In this document: positions 8,703 through 17,818 of the stretch, piece after piece
How the letters are laid out: the number at the start of each line of letters is the position of its first letter
Numbering within the stretch: position 1 is the stretch's first letter
Assembly: GCA_040403315.1 (NCBI GenBank)
Contig: JBBAKX010000004.1
Coordinates: forward strand, 62,001 to 126,000
Origin: CAMCXT01 sp040403315
GTDB taxonomy: Bacteria > Bacteroidota > Bacteroidia > M30B66
Direction of reading: 5' to 3'
DNA: 64,000 nt
Translations under genes and position numbers: made by a program
Notes under the pieces: model-generated
The model's database searches: none
What the model saw: only the letters and a program-made list of their open reading frames with translations
What the model was told of the DNA's origin: nothing

Positions 8703-11700
8703 TCAGAAATTAACAATGGCACCAATCCGAATAATTCTTGGTCTTGCAAAGTTGTTCGGATCGTTGATTTTAGCAGTGTAAAGGTCGGCGAATGAAATTG
8801 GATCTACTGTTCCAGCAATGGTACCTTGTGAAGTTGCAGCTGCTAAGAATCCATCATCATCGGCATTACCAGTAGCGCGGTATACGCCAACTACGTTACG
8901 AGCATCCAAAAGATTTTGAACTAAGCAGTACACTTGAAGATCAAGTACACGAGCATTTTCATCATCCTTCTTACCAACTTTGATAGCGAATGATTTATCG
9001 ATACGCATGTTGATACGGAATTGGAATGGAAGACGTGAACCATTCAATGAACCTTTCAACTGTGGACGATTTGAAATTCCAAATGCTCCATCTTGCGTGA
9101 ATGCTGATGAACGGCTGTATGGAGTACCTGAATTTGCTAATAACACAAAGTTTACACCTGAGTTCTCTAGGAAGTTCTTTCCAAACCAACGTGGACCATT
9201 GTATTCTTTTCCTTCTCCAAAACGGAAATCGACAGTTGATTGCAATTGATGACGAACGTCGAAGCTCAAAGGAATTGTTGTTCTCAAGTTTGGCTGACCT
9301 GATTGGATCAAGTTAAGGCCTGCTGAAGAACTTGAACCAGTACCATCAGCAAACTGAAGGGTATAGTTCGCAGTTAAGCGGATGTTACCAGTACGACGAA
9401 GATCGTATGCCAATGAAAGACCTTTAACAGTTCCAAAGTCGATGTTACCGTAAGTAGTATAGTTTACTGGGTAAGCGTAGTTCACAGGAATTACCTGAAT
9501 GAGGTTACGCAATTCGCGGTAGAATGCACTGATAGTTAAAGCTGAGCTTGTGTTCAAGGCTTGTTTGAAACCAACTTCGTAGTCGATGGTGCGTTGTGGT
9601 TTCAAGCTTGGATTGTTGATCACGTTTCCAATGTTATTTGCAATGAACAAGTAATCCAATGGATCGAAACGAATACCATCAGTAGGACGCTGAGTAAGTA
9701 CATCGTAGTGAGCAAAGAACTGAGCGACATCGGAGATTGGGAACTGGAATGCGATACGTGGCATTACATTCCATTGTGGCTTGTAATCTTCGAATGCACC
9801 AGAACGAACTACCTGATTTGATGGATCCAACAAAGCTGGAGTCGCACGACCAGTTGAAGATGCCTGAGCAATCACAATTGGATCGGCAATTTCCTGACCT
9901 GTAGCATTGTACCAACGATCGCCATTACGGTAACCTACAATGTTGTCTATGTTGTTCAAGTTGGTATTGTTGATATCGCGTACATATACTACGTAATCAT
10001 CTCCAATATTAGTAGGGCGAACATTGTCGCCAGAGAAATTGAATTCTCCAGCTTTACGTGTCTCATAAAGAGAATATAGATCTTTTGGAACTGGCTGATT
10101 CGCGTCGAAACGGTCTACACGAAGACCTACGTTGAAAATAAGATCGCGGAATGCGAATTTATCTTGAAGGTAGAAGGCATAGTAAAGTGGGGAAAATGCT
10201 CCAATTTCGCGGAGGTAATCACGACCATCTTCTGTTTTGTCGTTAAAGAATTGATCCAATGAACGGCGACCACGGATTTTGTTTCCATATGCGTCGTAAC
10301 CGTTATAAGAGATCAAAGAAGCTCCTCCACCACCGTTGAACAATTCATCTGGACTGAACATGTTCAAAGAGAATGTCCATGGGTCAAGATTATCTACATC
10401 GATCCAATCTGTTCCATTTACAGGAAGACCAAGCTTATTACGTAGGTTAATGTCGAATGTTGATTGGGTAGTTCCGTTGTAGAAACGACCGTAGTTGATT
10501 GTATCATTAAACACACCGTCTGAATTGTAAACCGGCGATGGATTTGTAAGATCAAGTTGCTCGATGTGTCGGTTTGTTAACTGACGCATGATTGTCCATA
10601 AACGATTTGGAGCAACGAAGTAATTACGGTCGGTACGTTGTTCTACTTCTAGACCAAATGCAATTTCATGTCCTTTGAAGTCACCAGATGCACTACCAAC
10701 GATACGAAACTGTTCGTTGTTTGCTTTTTGCCAACCATCCCAGTTAAAACCAGTGTTGTAGTACAAAGAGTAAACAGCATCAGGTTGATCACCATTAAGA
10801 AGACCGCCACCTTGAATTACCTGGAAAAGATTTTCATAATTACCTTCACGAACACCCTTTGATTGGTTGTAATACTGTGAAGTGTAATTAGAAGTATTAG
10901 GGTTTTGGTCAGTCTGATAATAATTAAAGAGTGTATCTCTGAAACCAGTTTGAACAAAACCACCAAGAGCAGATGTACCTACTGTGTCGAAACCAAAAGA
11001 ATAGATTGGCGCTTTGTAAGTGCGGAATTTACCTACATAACCATAATTGAAGAAATTGTCTCTGTGGCGTTCGTTAAAACGTTGCACTTCGTTGCTGGTG
11101 TAATCGGCCTGAACAGTGTAGTAGAAATTCTTGAAGTTAGACGCAGATTTCTCTTGTTCAGTAGAGTTTCCTCCAAAACGCTGTGTGAATTTAGCGTATG
11201 CACGATAAGTATTGTCGATACGTCTTGGATTGTTCTCAGCGTTGAACATTGAATAAGTGTAGATGAATTCATTTCTATCGAAATAATCCCAAGTGCCACC
11301 AATTGTCAAATTTGAGTTCTCAGAAAGCTTGAAGTCGATTTTACCTGCAAGACTTACGCGGTCTGCGCTAAAGTTTTCGCGGCGTTTTACGTTTTCGAAA
11401 TCCGAAGCACGCACGTATTGTGCGTTTTGAACGTTACCTTGTCCAAGTGGAGCTGGACGAAGCGGATTTGCAGCAAGTTCAGCAAGTTTGTCTTTATTCA
11501 AACGGGTAATACCCACTGCTGAAGGATCGCGGTCTGCTTCACGGCTCAACTCACCAGAAAGGAAGAAACCGATATATGGCTTCTTTGAACCATCTGCAAG
11601 TTTGCGAGATGCGATCGGACCGGTTACGTTAATACCAAGAAGATTGTATCCGTATCCATCAACAGAACGAACAAGTTCCAATCCTCCATTTAATTGTGGA

Positions 11701-12380
11701 GACGGACCTCTTGTCGTGATGCTGATTACACCACCTGTGGCGTCTCCATACATTGCTGGAACACCACCAGTGATGATTTGGATCTGCTCGATACCTTGTT
11801 GAGGGATATTTGTAGAACCGCGGACTTTGATACCATCTACAAAGTAGAAAGTAGCGTCGTCACGTGAACCACGAACGTTGATTGCATCGCCTTCATCTGC
11901 TTGGGTTACCCCTGCAGTAGTAGCAGCTACAGATTGAACGTTACGGGTAGGAAGAGCATAAATTTCTTCTTTAGTAACAGTTTTACCTTGATAATCGTCG
12001 ATCAACGGAACGTCGTATTCAACAACTTCGAAGGTTTTAATCTCTACTACAGAAGATTCAAGTTTCACATCAACGGTAGTAATTTTACCGGCTGAGATGA
12101 TTACGCCTGTAGTTTTGATTGGCTTGTAACCAACATAAGAGGTTTTTACCTCATAAGATCCCGGGTTAATGGGCTTAATCTGGTATTCACCATTGATGTT
12201 TGATTGTCCAGCACCGGCCTGAATGCCTCCATTTTCAACAATAATGTTGGCGAACGGAATAGGTTCTCCGGTTTTGGAATCCGAAATTGTTCCTTTTAGC
12301 GTACCTGCACCTGACTGGGCAAGTGCTGATAATGAAAAGGATAGGATTCCAACAAGGGTCAGGTAAAAGTTTCTTACCAT
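8703..12380 (-). CDS. TonB-dependent outer-membrane receptor with carboxypeptidase-like domain
   Basis: A 1225-aa receptor. It has a signal peptide (MVRNFYLTLVGILSFSLSALAQ), a carboxypeptidase-regulatory-like beta-sandwich (about 25-110: GTISDSKTGEPIPFANI...YVGYKP), a plug domain (LPTRNVQSVAATTAGV...INVRGSRDDATFYFVDG...GGVPAMYGDATGGVISI) and a large 22-strand barrel ending in IIRIGAIVNF. It has no SusD partner; instead the next genes are a secreted T9SS protein and a PorV-like protein. The ligand is unknown. The ATG at 12380 is preferred to a GTG at 12404 because it starts the signal peptide directly and lies about 35 nt from the predicted transcription start. Confidence 0.93.
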   Translation of the reverse strand: MVRNFYLTLVGILSFSLSALAQSGAGTLKGTISDSKTGEPIPFANIIVENGGIQAGAGQSNINGEYQIKPINPGSYEVKTSYVGYKPIKTTGVIISAGKITTVDVKLESSVVEIKTFEVVEYDVPLIDDYQGKTVTKEEIYALPTRNVQSVAATTAGVTQADEGDAINVRGSRDDATFYFVDGIKVRGSTNIPQQGIEQIQIITGGVPAMYGDATGGVISITTRGPSPQLNGGLELVRSVDGYGYNLLGINVTGPIASRKLADGSKKPYIGFFLSGELSREADRDPSAVGITRLNKDKLAELAANPLRPAPLGQGNVQNAQYVRASDFENVKRRENFSADRVSLAGKIDFKLSENSNLTIGGTWDYFDRNEFIYTYSMFNAENNPRRIDNTYRAYAKFTQRFGGNSTEQEKSASNFKNFYYTVQADYTSNEVQRFNERHRDNFFNYGYVGKFRTYKAPIYSFGFDTVGTSALGGFVQTGFRDTLFNYYQTDQNPNTSNYTSQYYNQSKGVREGNYENLFQVIQGGGLLNGDQPDAVYSLYYNTGFNWDGWQKANNEQFRIVGSASGDFKGHEIAFGLEVEQRTDRNYFVAPNRLWTIMRQLTNRHIEQLDLTNPSPVYNSDGVFNDTINYGRFYNGTTQSTFDINLRNKLGLPVNGTDWIDVDNLDPWTFSLNMFSPDELFNGGGGASLISYNGYDAYGNKIRGRRSLDQFFNDKTEDGRDYLREIGAFSPLYYAFYLQDKFAFRDLIFNVGLRVDRFDANQPVPKDLYSLYETRKAGEFNFSGDNVRPTNIGDDYVVYVRDINNTNLNNIDNIVGYRNGDRWYNATGQEIADPIVIAQASSTGRATPALLDPSNQVVRSGAFEDYKPQWNVMPRIAFQFPISDVAQFFAHYDVLTQRPTDGIRFDPLDYLFIANNIGNVINNPSLKPQRTIDYEVGFKQALNTSSALTISAFYRELRNLIQVIPVNYAYPVNYTTYGNIDFGTVKGLSLAYDLRRTGNIRLTANYTLQFADGTGSSSSAGLNLIQSGQPNLRTTIPLSFDVRHQLQSTVDFRFGEGKEYNGPRWFGKNFLENSGVNFVLLANSGTPYSRSSAFTQDGAFGISNRPQLKGSLNGSRLPFQFRINMRIDKSFAIKVGKKDDENARVLDLQVYCLVQNLLDARNVVGVYRATGNADDDGFLAAATSQGTIAGTVDPISFADLYTAKINDPNNFARPRIIRIGAIVNF

Positions 12381-12420
12381 ACACTGTAGGGTTAAAGGGT
12401 CCACGATTTTTTCAAGGTTG

Positions 12421-12448
12421 CTAAGATAGAAATTGAAAGTCTTGTCAA
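12421..12448 (-). promoter_or_regulatory. Bacteroidota-type promoter of the TonB receptor
   Basis: On the minus strand: TTG (12446-12448), 17 nt, TATCTTAG (12421-12428), one mismatch from TAnnTTTG. It lies 40 nt before the ATG at 12380 and would drive the three-gene surface set. Confidence 0.5.
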
Positions 12449-12854
12449 TTAAAAATTGTTAAAAAATAGATAACTACCTAACATTCAGATAATTTAAGTA
12501 GTTCTCAATTTCATCTGGTGGCCAATACCTATGGGTAAAAAACGAGCCATTTTCAGACTTAACTAATTGATAAAAAGACAATTAATGAGCTTTCATTGCA
12601 TTTTGACACAAAACCGACCATTCGACCCTATTAGGTAACTTTTTCCTAACATCTGTCGTACTAGCCCGATTCAAATCAACACAATGCCAATCCATCATCT
12701 TTGAATTTCTTCTACAAAGATGAAGCGCCTTGATAGGCTTTACAAAAACATAATATTGTACTTATCGGTGAAATGGACTTCACTCGTGGAATAGATCGTC
12801 CCCGACTCTAAGGCTAACAGTCTACTAATTAAATAATTAATAGACTACAAAAGA
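12449..12854. other. Intergenic stretch without recognised genes
   Basis: About 400 bp between the TonB receptor promoter and the 88-aa gene. I found no convincing ORF or RNA. The only structure is an AT-rich imperfect palindrome at 12819-12846 (13-bp arms, one mismatch) just after the stop of the 88-aa gene; it lacks a T-run, so it is a weak terminator candidate at best. Confidence 0.5.
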
Positions 12855-13121
12855 TTATCTCTTTCTACGTTTGCTTCTGTTAAGCTTGTCGGATTTCTTT
12901 TTTGCAGCCTTCATACGTTTCTTCGTCGCTTTGTCTTGAATATTTGCATGACGCTTTTTCAAGCCTTCTTCTGCATTGCGCTGCTTTTCTATCTGCTTTT
13001 CTTTTTTCTTTCGAAGCTCTTTCTTTTGTTTATCCTTGCTTAATGGCTTTACTTGCGCATCAGCTTGATAAGCCGACAGCATAAAGATCAATAGTATATA
13101 AAGGGAAATGCGCTTCATCAT
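12855..13121 (-). CDS. Small exported Lys/Arg-rich protein
   Basis: An 88-aa protein of unknown function. A signal peptide (MKRISLYILLIFMLSAYQADAQ) is followed by about 65 residues dominated by Lys, Arg, Glu and Gln, ending KSDKLNRSKRRKR; it is predicted helical or disordered and strongly basic. Two consecutive ATGs (13121 and 13118) are possible. A perfect promoter lies only 7 nt upstream of the first, so the mRNA should be nearly leaderless. A basic exported tail could bind LPS, nucleic acid or acidic exopolysaccharide; this is speculation. Confidence 0.75.
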   Translation of the reverse strand: MMKRISLYILLIFMLSAYQADAQVKPLSKDKQKKELRKKKEKQIEKQRNAEEGLKKRHANIQDKATKKRMKAAKKKSDKLNRSKRRKR

Positions 13122-13128
13122 AACTTTA

Positions 13129-13156
13129 CAAAAGTAGCGGAAGAATTATTTTTCAA
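13129..13156 (-). promoter_or_regulatory. Promoter of the 88-aa basic protein
   Basis: On the minus strand TTG (13154-13156), 17 nt, TACTTTTG (13129-13136): a perfect match to the Bacteroidota consensus. The -7 box ends 7 nt before the ATG. Confidence 0.75.
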
Positions 13157-13172
13157 ACTTCATTTGATACGA

Positions 13173-13180
13173 TAACTTTG
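13173..13180 (+). promoter_or_regulatory. -7 box for the Rieske-like lipoprotein gene
   Basis: TAACTTTG matches TAnnTTTG exactly, 21 nt before the ATG at 13202. No clear TTG lies at the right spacing. The longer reading frame opening at the TTG of 13178 starts inside this box and can be dismissed. Confidence 0.5.
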
Positions 13181-13201
13181 AACACAACGTTGCTCTTACC
13201 T

Positions 13202-13633
13202 ATGAAGTATTTAGTTTCTACCATTTTAGGTATTTTTCTCGTGTTGCCTTCCTGCAAGAAAGACAATATCAACGATCAATTAGGTATTCCATATGTAAAT
13301 GTTTCACGCTATATATTCTTAAGCGACCCCAATTTTATAGGCTTAAATGCAGTTGGTGGGTTTGCTTACCTCGATGCAGGATCGAAAGGAATAATCGTAT
13401 ATCACAGGGCTTTTGATGAATATGTAGCCTTCGACCGTCATTGCACTTGGAAAACACAAGATAATTGTCAGGTGGTAAATGACACCAACACAACTGTTAT
13501 TTTGAATTGTGTTTGTTGTGAATCGAAATTTTCGATGGTTGATGGTACAGTATTGAACGGACCCACTTTGAATGGATTACTTCAATACAATGCTCAAATT
13601 AGTTCACCAGGAACTCTACATATATATAACTGA
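13202..13633 (+). CDS. Lipoprotein with Rieske-like domain lacking the usual His ligands
   Basis: A 143-aa predicted lipoprotein: signal MKYLVSTILGIFLVLPSC with the lipidated Cys at 18. Residues 60-143 resemble a Rieske fold: VYHRAFDEYVAFDRHC, then CVCCESKF, then DGTVLNGPTLNGLLQY, matching the CxH...CxxH...GxVxxGP layout. The two histidine ligands appear replaced, by W83 in C81-T-W83 and by C106 in C103-V-C-C106. Cysteines at 81, 89, 103, 105 and 106 could bind another metal or form disulphides. Redox function is therefore uncertain. It is single and monocistronic. Confidence 0.7.
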   Translation: MKYLVSTILGIFLVLPSCKKDNINDQLGIPYVNVSRYIFLSDPNFIGLNAVGGFAYLDAGSKGIIVYHRAFDEYVAFDRHCTWKTQDNCQVVNDTNTTVILNCVCCESKFSMVDGTVLNGPTLNGLLQYNAQISSPGTLHIYN

Positions 13634-13694
13634 AAAAAGCATCAATCAATCGTCTAAAGTAAAGATCAGATTTTACGATTGTTTGGAAATAAAA

Positions 13695-13725
13695 AATCCT
13701 CGGCTTTACTAAAAAACCGAGGATT
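13695..13725 (-). terminator. Terminator of ahcY
   Basis: Arms AATCCTCGG (13695-13703) and CCGAGGATT (13717-13725), followed on the minus strand by TTTTTATTT. It lies 22 bp after the ahcY stop. Confidence 0.8.
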
Positions 13726-13746
13726 GAATATTATACTAAAAAAATC

Positions 13747-15069
13747 TTAGTAGCGGTAGTATTCAGGCTTGAATGGCCCTTTCACATCTACACCGATGTA
13801 TTCAGCTTGTTCATTGTCGAGTGTATCCAATTCTGCACCTAGTTTACCTAAGTGAAGGAATGCCACTTTTTCATCCAAATGCTTAGGCAATACGTAAACT
13901 TTTCTTTCGTATGCTGACGTATTTCCCCAAAGTTCTAGCTGCGCTAGAGTTTGGTTGGTGAAAGAGTTCGACATTACAAATGATGGGTGACCAGTTGCAC
14001 ATCCAAGATTCACCAAACGGCCTTCTGCCAATACGATGATGTCTTTTTCTTCGATGGTGTATTTATCAACCTGTGGTTTGATCTCATCTTTTGAAGTTCC
14101 GTAGTTGTTGTTCAACCAAGCCATATCGATTTCTGTGTCGAAGTGACCGATGTTACAAACAACAGCATTGTGTTTCATTGCACGGAAGTGACGCTCAGTA
14201 ACGATGTCTTTGTTTCCTGTAGCAGTAACGATAATGTCGGCTTGCTTAACAGCATGATCCATCTTCATAACTTGATAACCATCCATACAAGCTTGAAGTG
14301 CACAGATTGGGTCAATTTCAGTAACGATTACACGAACACCTTGAGAGCTCAAAGAAAGTGCAGAACCTTTTCCAACATCACCATAACCTGCAACAACTGC
14401 AACTTTACCAGCAAGCATAAGGTCGGTAGCACGACGGATCGCATCTACCAATGATTCGCGGCAACCGTATTTGTTATCGAATTTCGACTTGGTAACAGAA
14501 TCGTTAATGTTGATCGCAGGAACGAGCAAAGTGCCATTCTTCATGCGCTCATACAAACGGTGAACACCTGTGGTAGTTTCTTCCGATAGACCACGAATGG
14601 CTTCTGCCAATTCTGGATATTTATCGAATACCATGTTGGTTAAGTCGCCACCATCATCCAAAATCATGTTCAACGGGTTACGCTTTGCTCCGAAGAACAA
14701 TGTTTGCTCAATACACCAATCAAATTCTTCAGCAGTCATACCTTTCCAAGCATAAACTGCAATTCCTGCAGCAGCAATTGCAGCAGCAGCGTGATCTTGA
14801 GTTGAGAAGATATTGCATGAAGACCAAGTTACTTCAGCGCCAAGTTCAACTAGTGTTTCAATTAAAACTGCTGTTTGGATGGTCATGTGTAAACAACCAG
14901 CAACGCGCGCACCTGCCAAAGGCTTACTTGCACCGTATTCCTGACGTAAAGCCATAAGACCTGGCATTTCAGCCTCTGCCAATTTAATTTCTTTGCGACC
15001 CCACTCTGCCAGAGAGATGTCTTTCACTTTGAACGGGATGTAATTATCCACAGCTACGTTATTTTCCAT
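13747..15069 (-). CDS. ahcY: Adenosylhomocysteinase
   Basis: Hydrolyses S-adenosylhomocysteine to adenosine and homocysteine, removing the product that inhibits methyltransferases. The 440-aa length is typical. Visible: substrate-domain motifs HMTIQTAVLIETL and SSCNIFSTQDHAAAAIA, the NAD-binding VVAGYGDVGKGSA, and the C-terminal KPEYYRY whose Lys and Tyr reach NAD of the neighbouring subunit. It is monocistronic, with its own -7 box upstream and terminator downstream. I saw no SAH/SAM riboswitch in the 213-bp leader region. Confidence 0.98.
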   Translation of the reverse strand: MENNVAVDNYIPFKVKDISLAEWGRKEIKLAEAEMPGLMALRQEYGASKPLAGARVAGCLHMTIQTAVLIETLVELGAEVTWSSCNIFSTQDHAAAAIAAAGIAVYAWKGMTAEEFDWCIEQTLFFGAKRNPLNMILDDGGDLTNMVFDKYPELAEAIRGLSEETTTGVHRLYERMKNGTLLVPAININDSVTKSKFDNKYGCRESLVDAIRRATDLMLAGKVAVVAGYGDVGKGSALSLSSQGVRVIVTEIDPICALQACMDGYQVMKMDHAVKQADIIVTATGNKDIVTERHFRAMKHNAVVCNIGHFDTEIDMAWLNNNYGTSKDEIKPQVDKYTIEEKDIIVLAEGRLVNLGCATGHPSFVMSNSFTNQTLAQLELWGNTSAYERKVYVLPKHLDEKVAFLHLGKLGAELDTLDNEQAEYIGVDVKGPFKPEYYRY

Positions 15070-15092
15070 TTTTAGAATTTCGTTTCGGGCGG

Positions 15093-15100
15093 CAAAGTTA
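15093..15100 (-). promoter_or_regulatory. -7 box for ahcY
   Basis: TAACTTTG on the minus strand, an exact TAnnTTTG match 23 nt before the ahcY ATG. No exact TTG lies at the expected spacing. Confidence 0.5.
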
Positions 15101-15283
15101 AAGTATTACGCCCTAATAATCACCAGATTTATGTTGAAATCTTTCTGTAGCCGCTTGAATAGGACAAGCTAAGAATTAGAATCTTTCCGAAATCTTTGGA
15201 TTATTCAGTCAATCTGTCATTAATTTGGCATGGCATGATTGCTGAAATCAGGCTACTAACCTTTTTAAAAAGCAAAAGACTAT

Positions 15284-15958
15284 ATGTTCAATCAGGACGA
15301 ATTTTACAAATACGCCGTAAAACACAGAGGAATCAGCTCTGCCACATTACACAATTACACATCCATCTCAGCCGATTACATTTCTCCGACCATTATCGAA
15401 GAACGTCAGTTAAATGTTGCACAAATGGATGTGTTTTCGCGTTTGATGATGGACAGAATCATTTTTCTAGGCGCAGGAATTAACGATTACGTTGCCAACA
15501 TCGTGCAAGCACAGTTGCTATTTCTTGAAAGTGTGGATGCTAAGAAAGACATCCAAATCTATATGAACTCTCCAGGGGGATCGGTTTATGCAGGTTTGGG
15601 AATTTACGATACTATGCAGTACATCGCTCCTGATGTAGCAACTATTTGCACTGGTATGGCTGCATCGATGGGTGCAGTATTGCTTTGCGCTGGTGCTCCA
15701 AAAAAACGTACTGCCTTGAAACACGCCCGCGTGATGATCCACCAACCAATGGGTGGAGCGCAAGGTCAAGCGTCAGATATCGAAATAACTGCAAGAGAAA
15801 TTCAGAAATTGAAAAAGGAATTGTATGATATCATAGCTTTGCACACCGGACAACCATACGATAAAGTGGAGAGAGATTCTGATCGCGATTACTGGATGAC
15901 AGCTGAAGAAGCTCGTGATTATGGTATGATAGACGAAATCCTAACCCGTACAAAATAA
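15284..15958 (+). CDS. clpP: ATP-dependent Clp protease proteolytic subunit
   Basis: Serine peptidase that forms the tetradecameric degradation chamber of ClpXP. The 224-aa product has catalytic Ser128 (GMAASMGA), His153 (MIHQPMGG) and Asp202 (RDYWMTAEEA). The N-terminus is about 25-30 residues longer than E. coli ClpP and probably includes a propeptide. clpX follows after 14 bp, so the protease and its unfoldase are one operon. Confidence 0.97.
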   Translation: MFNQDEFYKYAVKHRGISSATLHNYTSISADYISPTIIEERQLNVAQMDVFSRLMMDRIIFLGAGINDYVANIVQAQLLFLESVDAKKDIQIYMNSPGGSVYAGLGIYDTMQYIAPDVATICTGMAASMGAVLLCAGAPKKRTALKHARVMIHQPMGGAQGQASDIEITAREIQKLKKELYDIIALHTGQPYDKVERDSDRDYWMTAEEARDYGMIDEILTRTK

Positions 15959-15972
15959 GTTCGGCGTTTAGC

Positions 15973-17211
15973 ATGGAAAAAATTAAAGAGAAGTGTTCAT
16001 TTTGCGGAAGAAGTAAAAAAGAAACCGCGATCCTCATTGCAGGCCTTGATGCATTTATTTGCGACATGTGTGTGAATCAAGCGCATACCATTGTTTCTGA
16101 AGAATTAGCAGAAAGAACTGGAAGTACCTTGAAACAAGAGGTGAATCTTCTCAAACCAATTGAAATTAAAAAACATCTCGACGAATACGTGATCGGTCAG
16201 GATGGTGCGAAAAAAGTTCTCAGCGTAGCTGTTTACAACCATTACAAACGCCTCACCCAGAAAAACTTCAAAAAAGACGACGATACCGAAATCGAGAAAT
16301 CAAACATCATTCTTATTGGAGAGACCGGGACCGGCAAAACATTGCTGGCCCGGACTATCTCTCGTATATTGAACGTGCCTTTCTGCATTGCCGATGCAAC
16401 AGTGCTTACCGAAGCTGGTTATGTTGGAGAGGATGTAGAAAGCATTTTAGCACGTTTGCTTCAAGCAGCCGATTACAATGTGGATTCGGCTCAAAGAGGC
16501 ATAGTGTTTATTGATGAGGTGGATAAAATCGCTCGCAAAAGCGACAATCCTTCTATCACCAGGGATGTTTCTGGAGAAGGCGTTCAACAAGGTTTGCTAA
16601 AACTCCTTGAAGGTGCTGTAGTGAATGTGCCCCCTCAAGGAGGAAGAAAGCACCCTGAACAAAAAATGGTATCTATCGACACCCGAAATATCCTATTCAT
16701 TTGCGGTGGAGCTTTCGATGGTATCGACAAGAAAATTGCTCGACGCATGCAAAGCCAAACCATTGGCTACACTTCGAGCAAGGAAAATGAGTTTATCGAT
16801 AAGGAAAATCTTCTTCGTTATGTAAACTCTCAAGACTTGAAGAGTTTTGGTTTAATTCCGGAGCTTATTGGTCGATTGCCAGTTGTAACGCATTTAGATC
16901 CTCTTGATAGCGAAACACTTAAGCAGATTCTTACAGTGCCGAAAAATGCACTCGTAAAGCAATACGTGAAGTTGTTTGCGATGGATGGTGTTGCATTGCA
17001 ATTGGGCGAAGGTGTTTTGGATTTCATCGTAGTAAAGGCTCTCGAATACAAACTCGGTGCTCGTGGTTTGCGTTCGATCATGGAAGGAATCCTCACCGAT
17101 TTGATGTTCGAACTTCCTTCAAACGATGACTTGAAATCGTTTGTAGTTACAGAAGAATATGCGCGTGAGAAGTTCGATAAGCTCAAACTTATGCACCTCA
17201 AAGTAGCTTAA
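15973..17211 (+). CDS. clpX: Clp protease ATP-binding subunit ClpX
   Basis: AAA+ unfoldase that feeds substrates to ClpP. In the 412-aa product: a C4 zinc finger (C8, C11, C30, C33) for adaptor binding, Walker A GETGTGKT (116-123), Walker B VFIDEVDK, the IGF-equivalent ClpP-binding loop region IGYTSS, and sensor-2 GARGLRS. It is the second gene of clpPX and ends 13 bp from the convergent LRR gene. Confidence 0.97.
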   Translation: MEKIKEKCSFCGRSKKETAILIAGLDAFICDMCVNQAHTIVSEELAERTGSTLKQEVNLLKPIEIKKHLDEYVIGQDGAKKVLSVAVYNHYKRLTQKNFKKDDDTEIEKSNIILIGETGTGKTLLARTISRILNVPFCIADATVLTEAGYVGEDVESILARLLQAADYNVDSAQRGIVFIDEVDKIARKSDNPSITRDVSGEGVQQGLLKLLEGAVVNVPPQGGRKHPEQKMVSIDTRNILFICGGAFDGIDKKIARRMQSQTIGYTSSKENEFIDKENLLRYVNSQDLKSFGLIPELIGRLPVVTHLDPLDSETLKQILTVPKNALVKQYVKLFAMDGVALQLGEGVLDFIVVKALEYKLGARGLRSIMEGILTDLMFELPSNDDLKSFVVTEEYAREKFDKLKLMHLKVA

Positions 17212-17224
17212 TACATCTAATTAT

Positions 17225-17818
17225 TTATTTCCCGCAGTTGCAATCTGGAGAAAGTAAAATCTCCGTTTGGGGAAACATTTCTTGAAGTTCTTCCCTTTCG
17301 GAGGTTGTCAAGATAATTGTTCTCATGTCGAGCCATTTCAGGTTGTCGAGTCTTTCCATGCTGCGCGGTAAGGCAGTAATCTCGTTTCCCCAAATTTGTA
17401 GGAACTCCAGATTAATAAGTTTACCCATTTCATGAGGTAAAGCTTGGATGCTATTCATCCCAAAATCCAAATAGCGAATCCTACGTAAGGTGCCAATTTC
17501 TTTGCCAACCGTGGTGAATTTGTTACGTTCTAAAACAAGAATTTCTAGATTTTCTAGTTCTCCAATATTTTGTGGAAGGCTTGAGATTCTATTGTTTCCT
17601 AAATCGAGTTCTTTCAGGTTTTTAAACTTGAATATTTCCATAGGAAATGACTCATAACCTTTTCTGCGTAATTTCAATCGAACCACCGAATCAGGCTCGG
17701 ATAAGGCTTTCTCGAGGCTAGTATAAATTTTACCTTCAACATGGTATTCAGGTTGTGCAATTAATCCAAATGGAAGAATTACACATAATAACAAAGCGAT
17801 TCGAATGAACTCTTTCAT
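17225..17818 (-). CDS. Exported leucine-rich-repeat protein
   Basis: A 197-aa protein with a signal peptide (MKEFIRIALLLCVILPFGLIAQ) and five to six LRRs of about 23 residues (for example LKELDLGNNRISSLPQNIGE, LEFLQIWGNEITALP) from about 65 to 175, ending in a Cys pair (SPDCNCGK). It is probably periplasmic or surface-located and binds a protein. The ATG overlaps the ribF stop (ATGA), so it is translationally coupled to ribF, although no functional relation is evident. Confidence 0.85.
   Translation of the reverse strand: MKEFIRIALLLCVILPFGLIAQPEYHVEGKIYTSLEKALSEPDSVVRLKLRRKGYESFPMEIFKFKNLKELDLGNNRISSLPQNIGELENLEILVLERNKFTTVGKEIGTLRRIRYLDFGMNSIQALPHEMGKLINLEFLQIWGNEITALPRSMERLDNLKWLDMRTIILTTSEREELQEMFPQTEILLSPDCNCGK

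Noticed and set aside
15070..15283. SAM/SAH riboswitch in the ahcY-clpP intergenic region
   Set aside because: Only a -7 box 23 nt from ahcY was found; no conserved riboswitch core is apparent and the ahcY leader would be too short.
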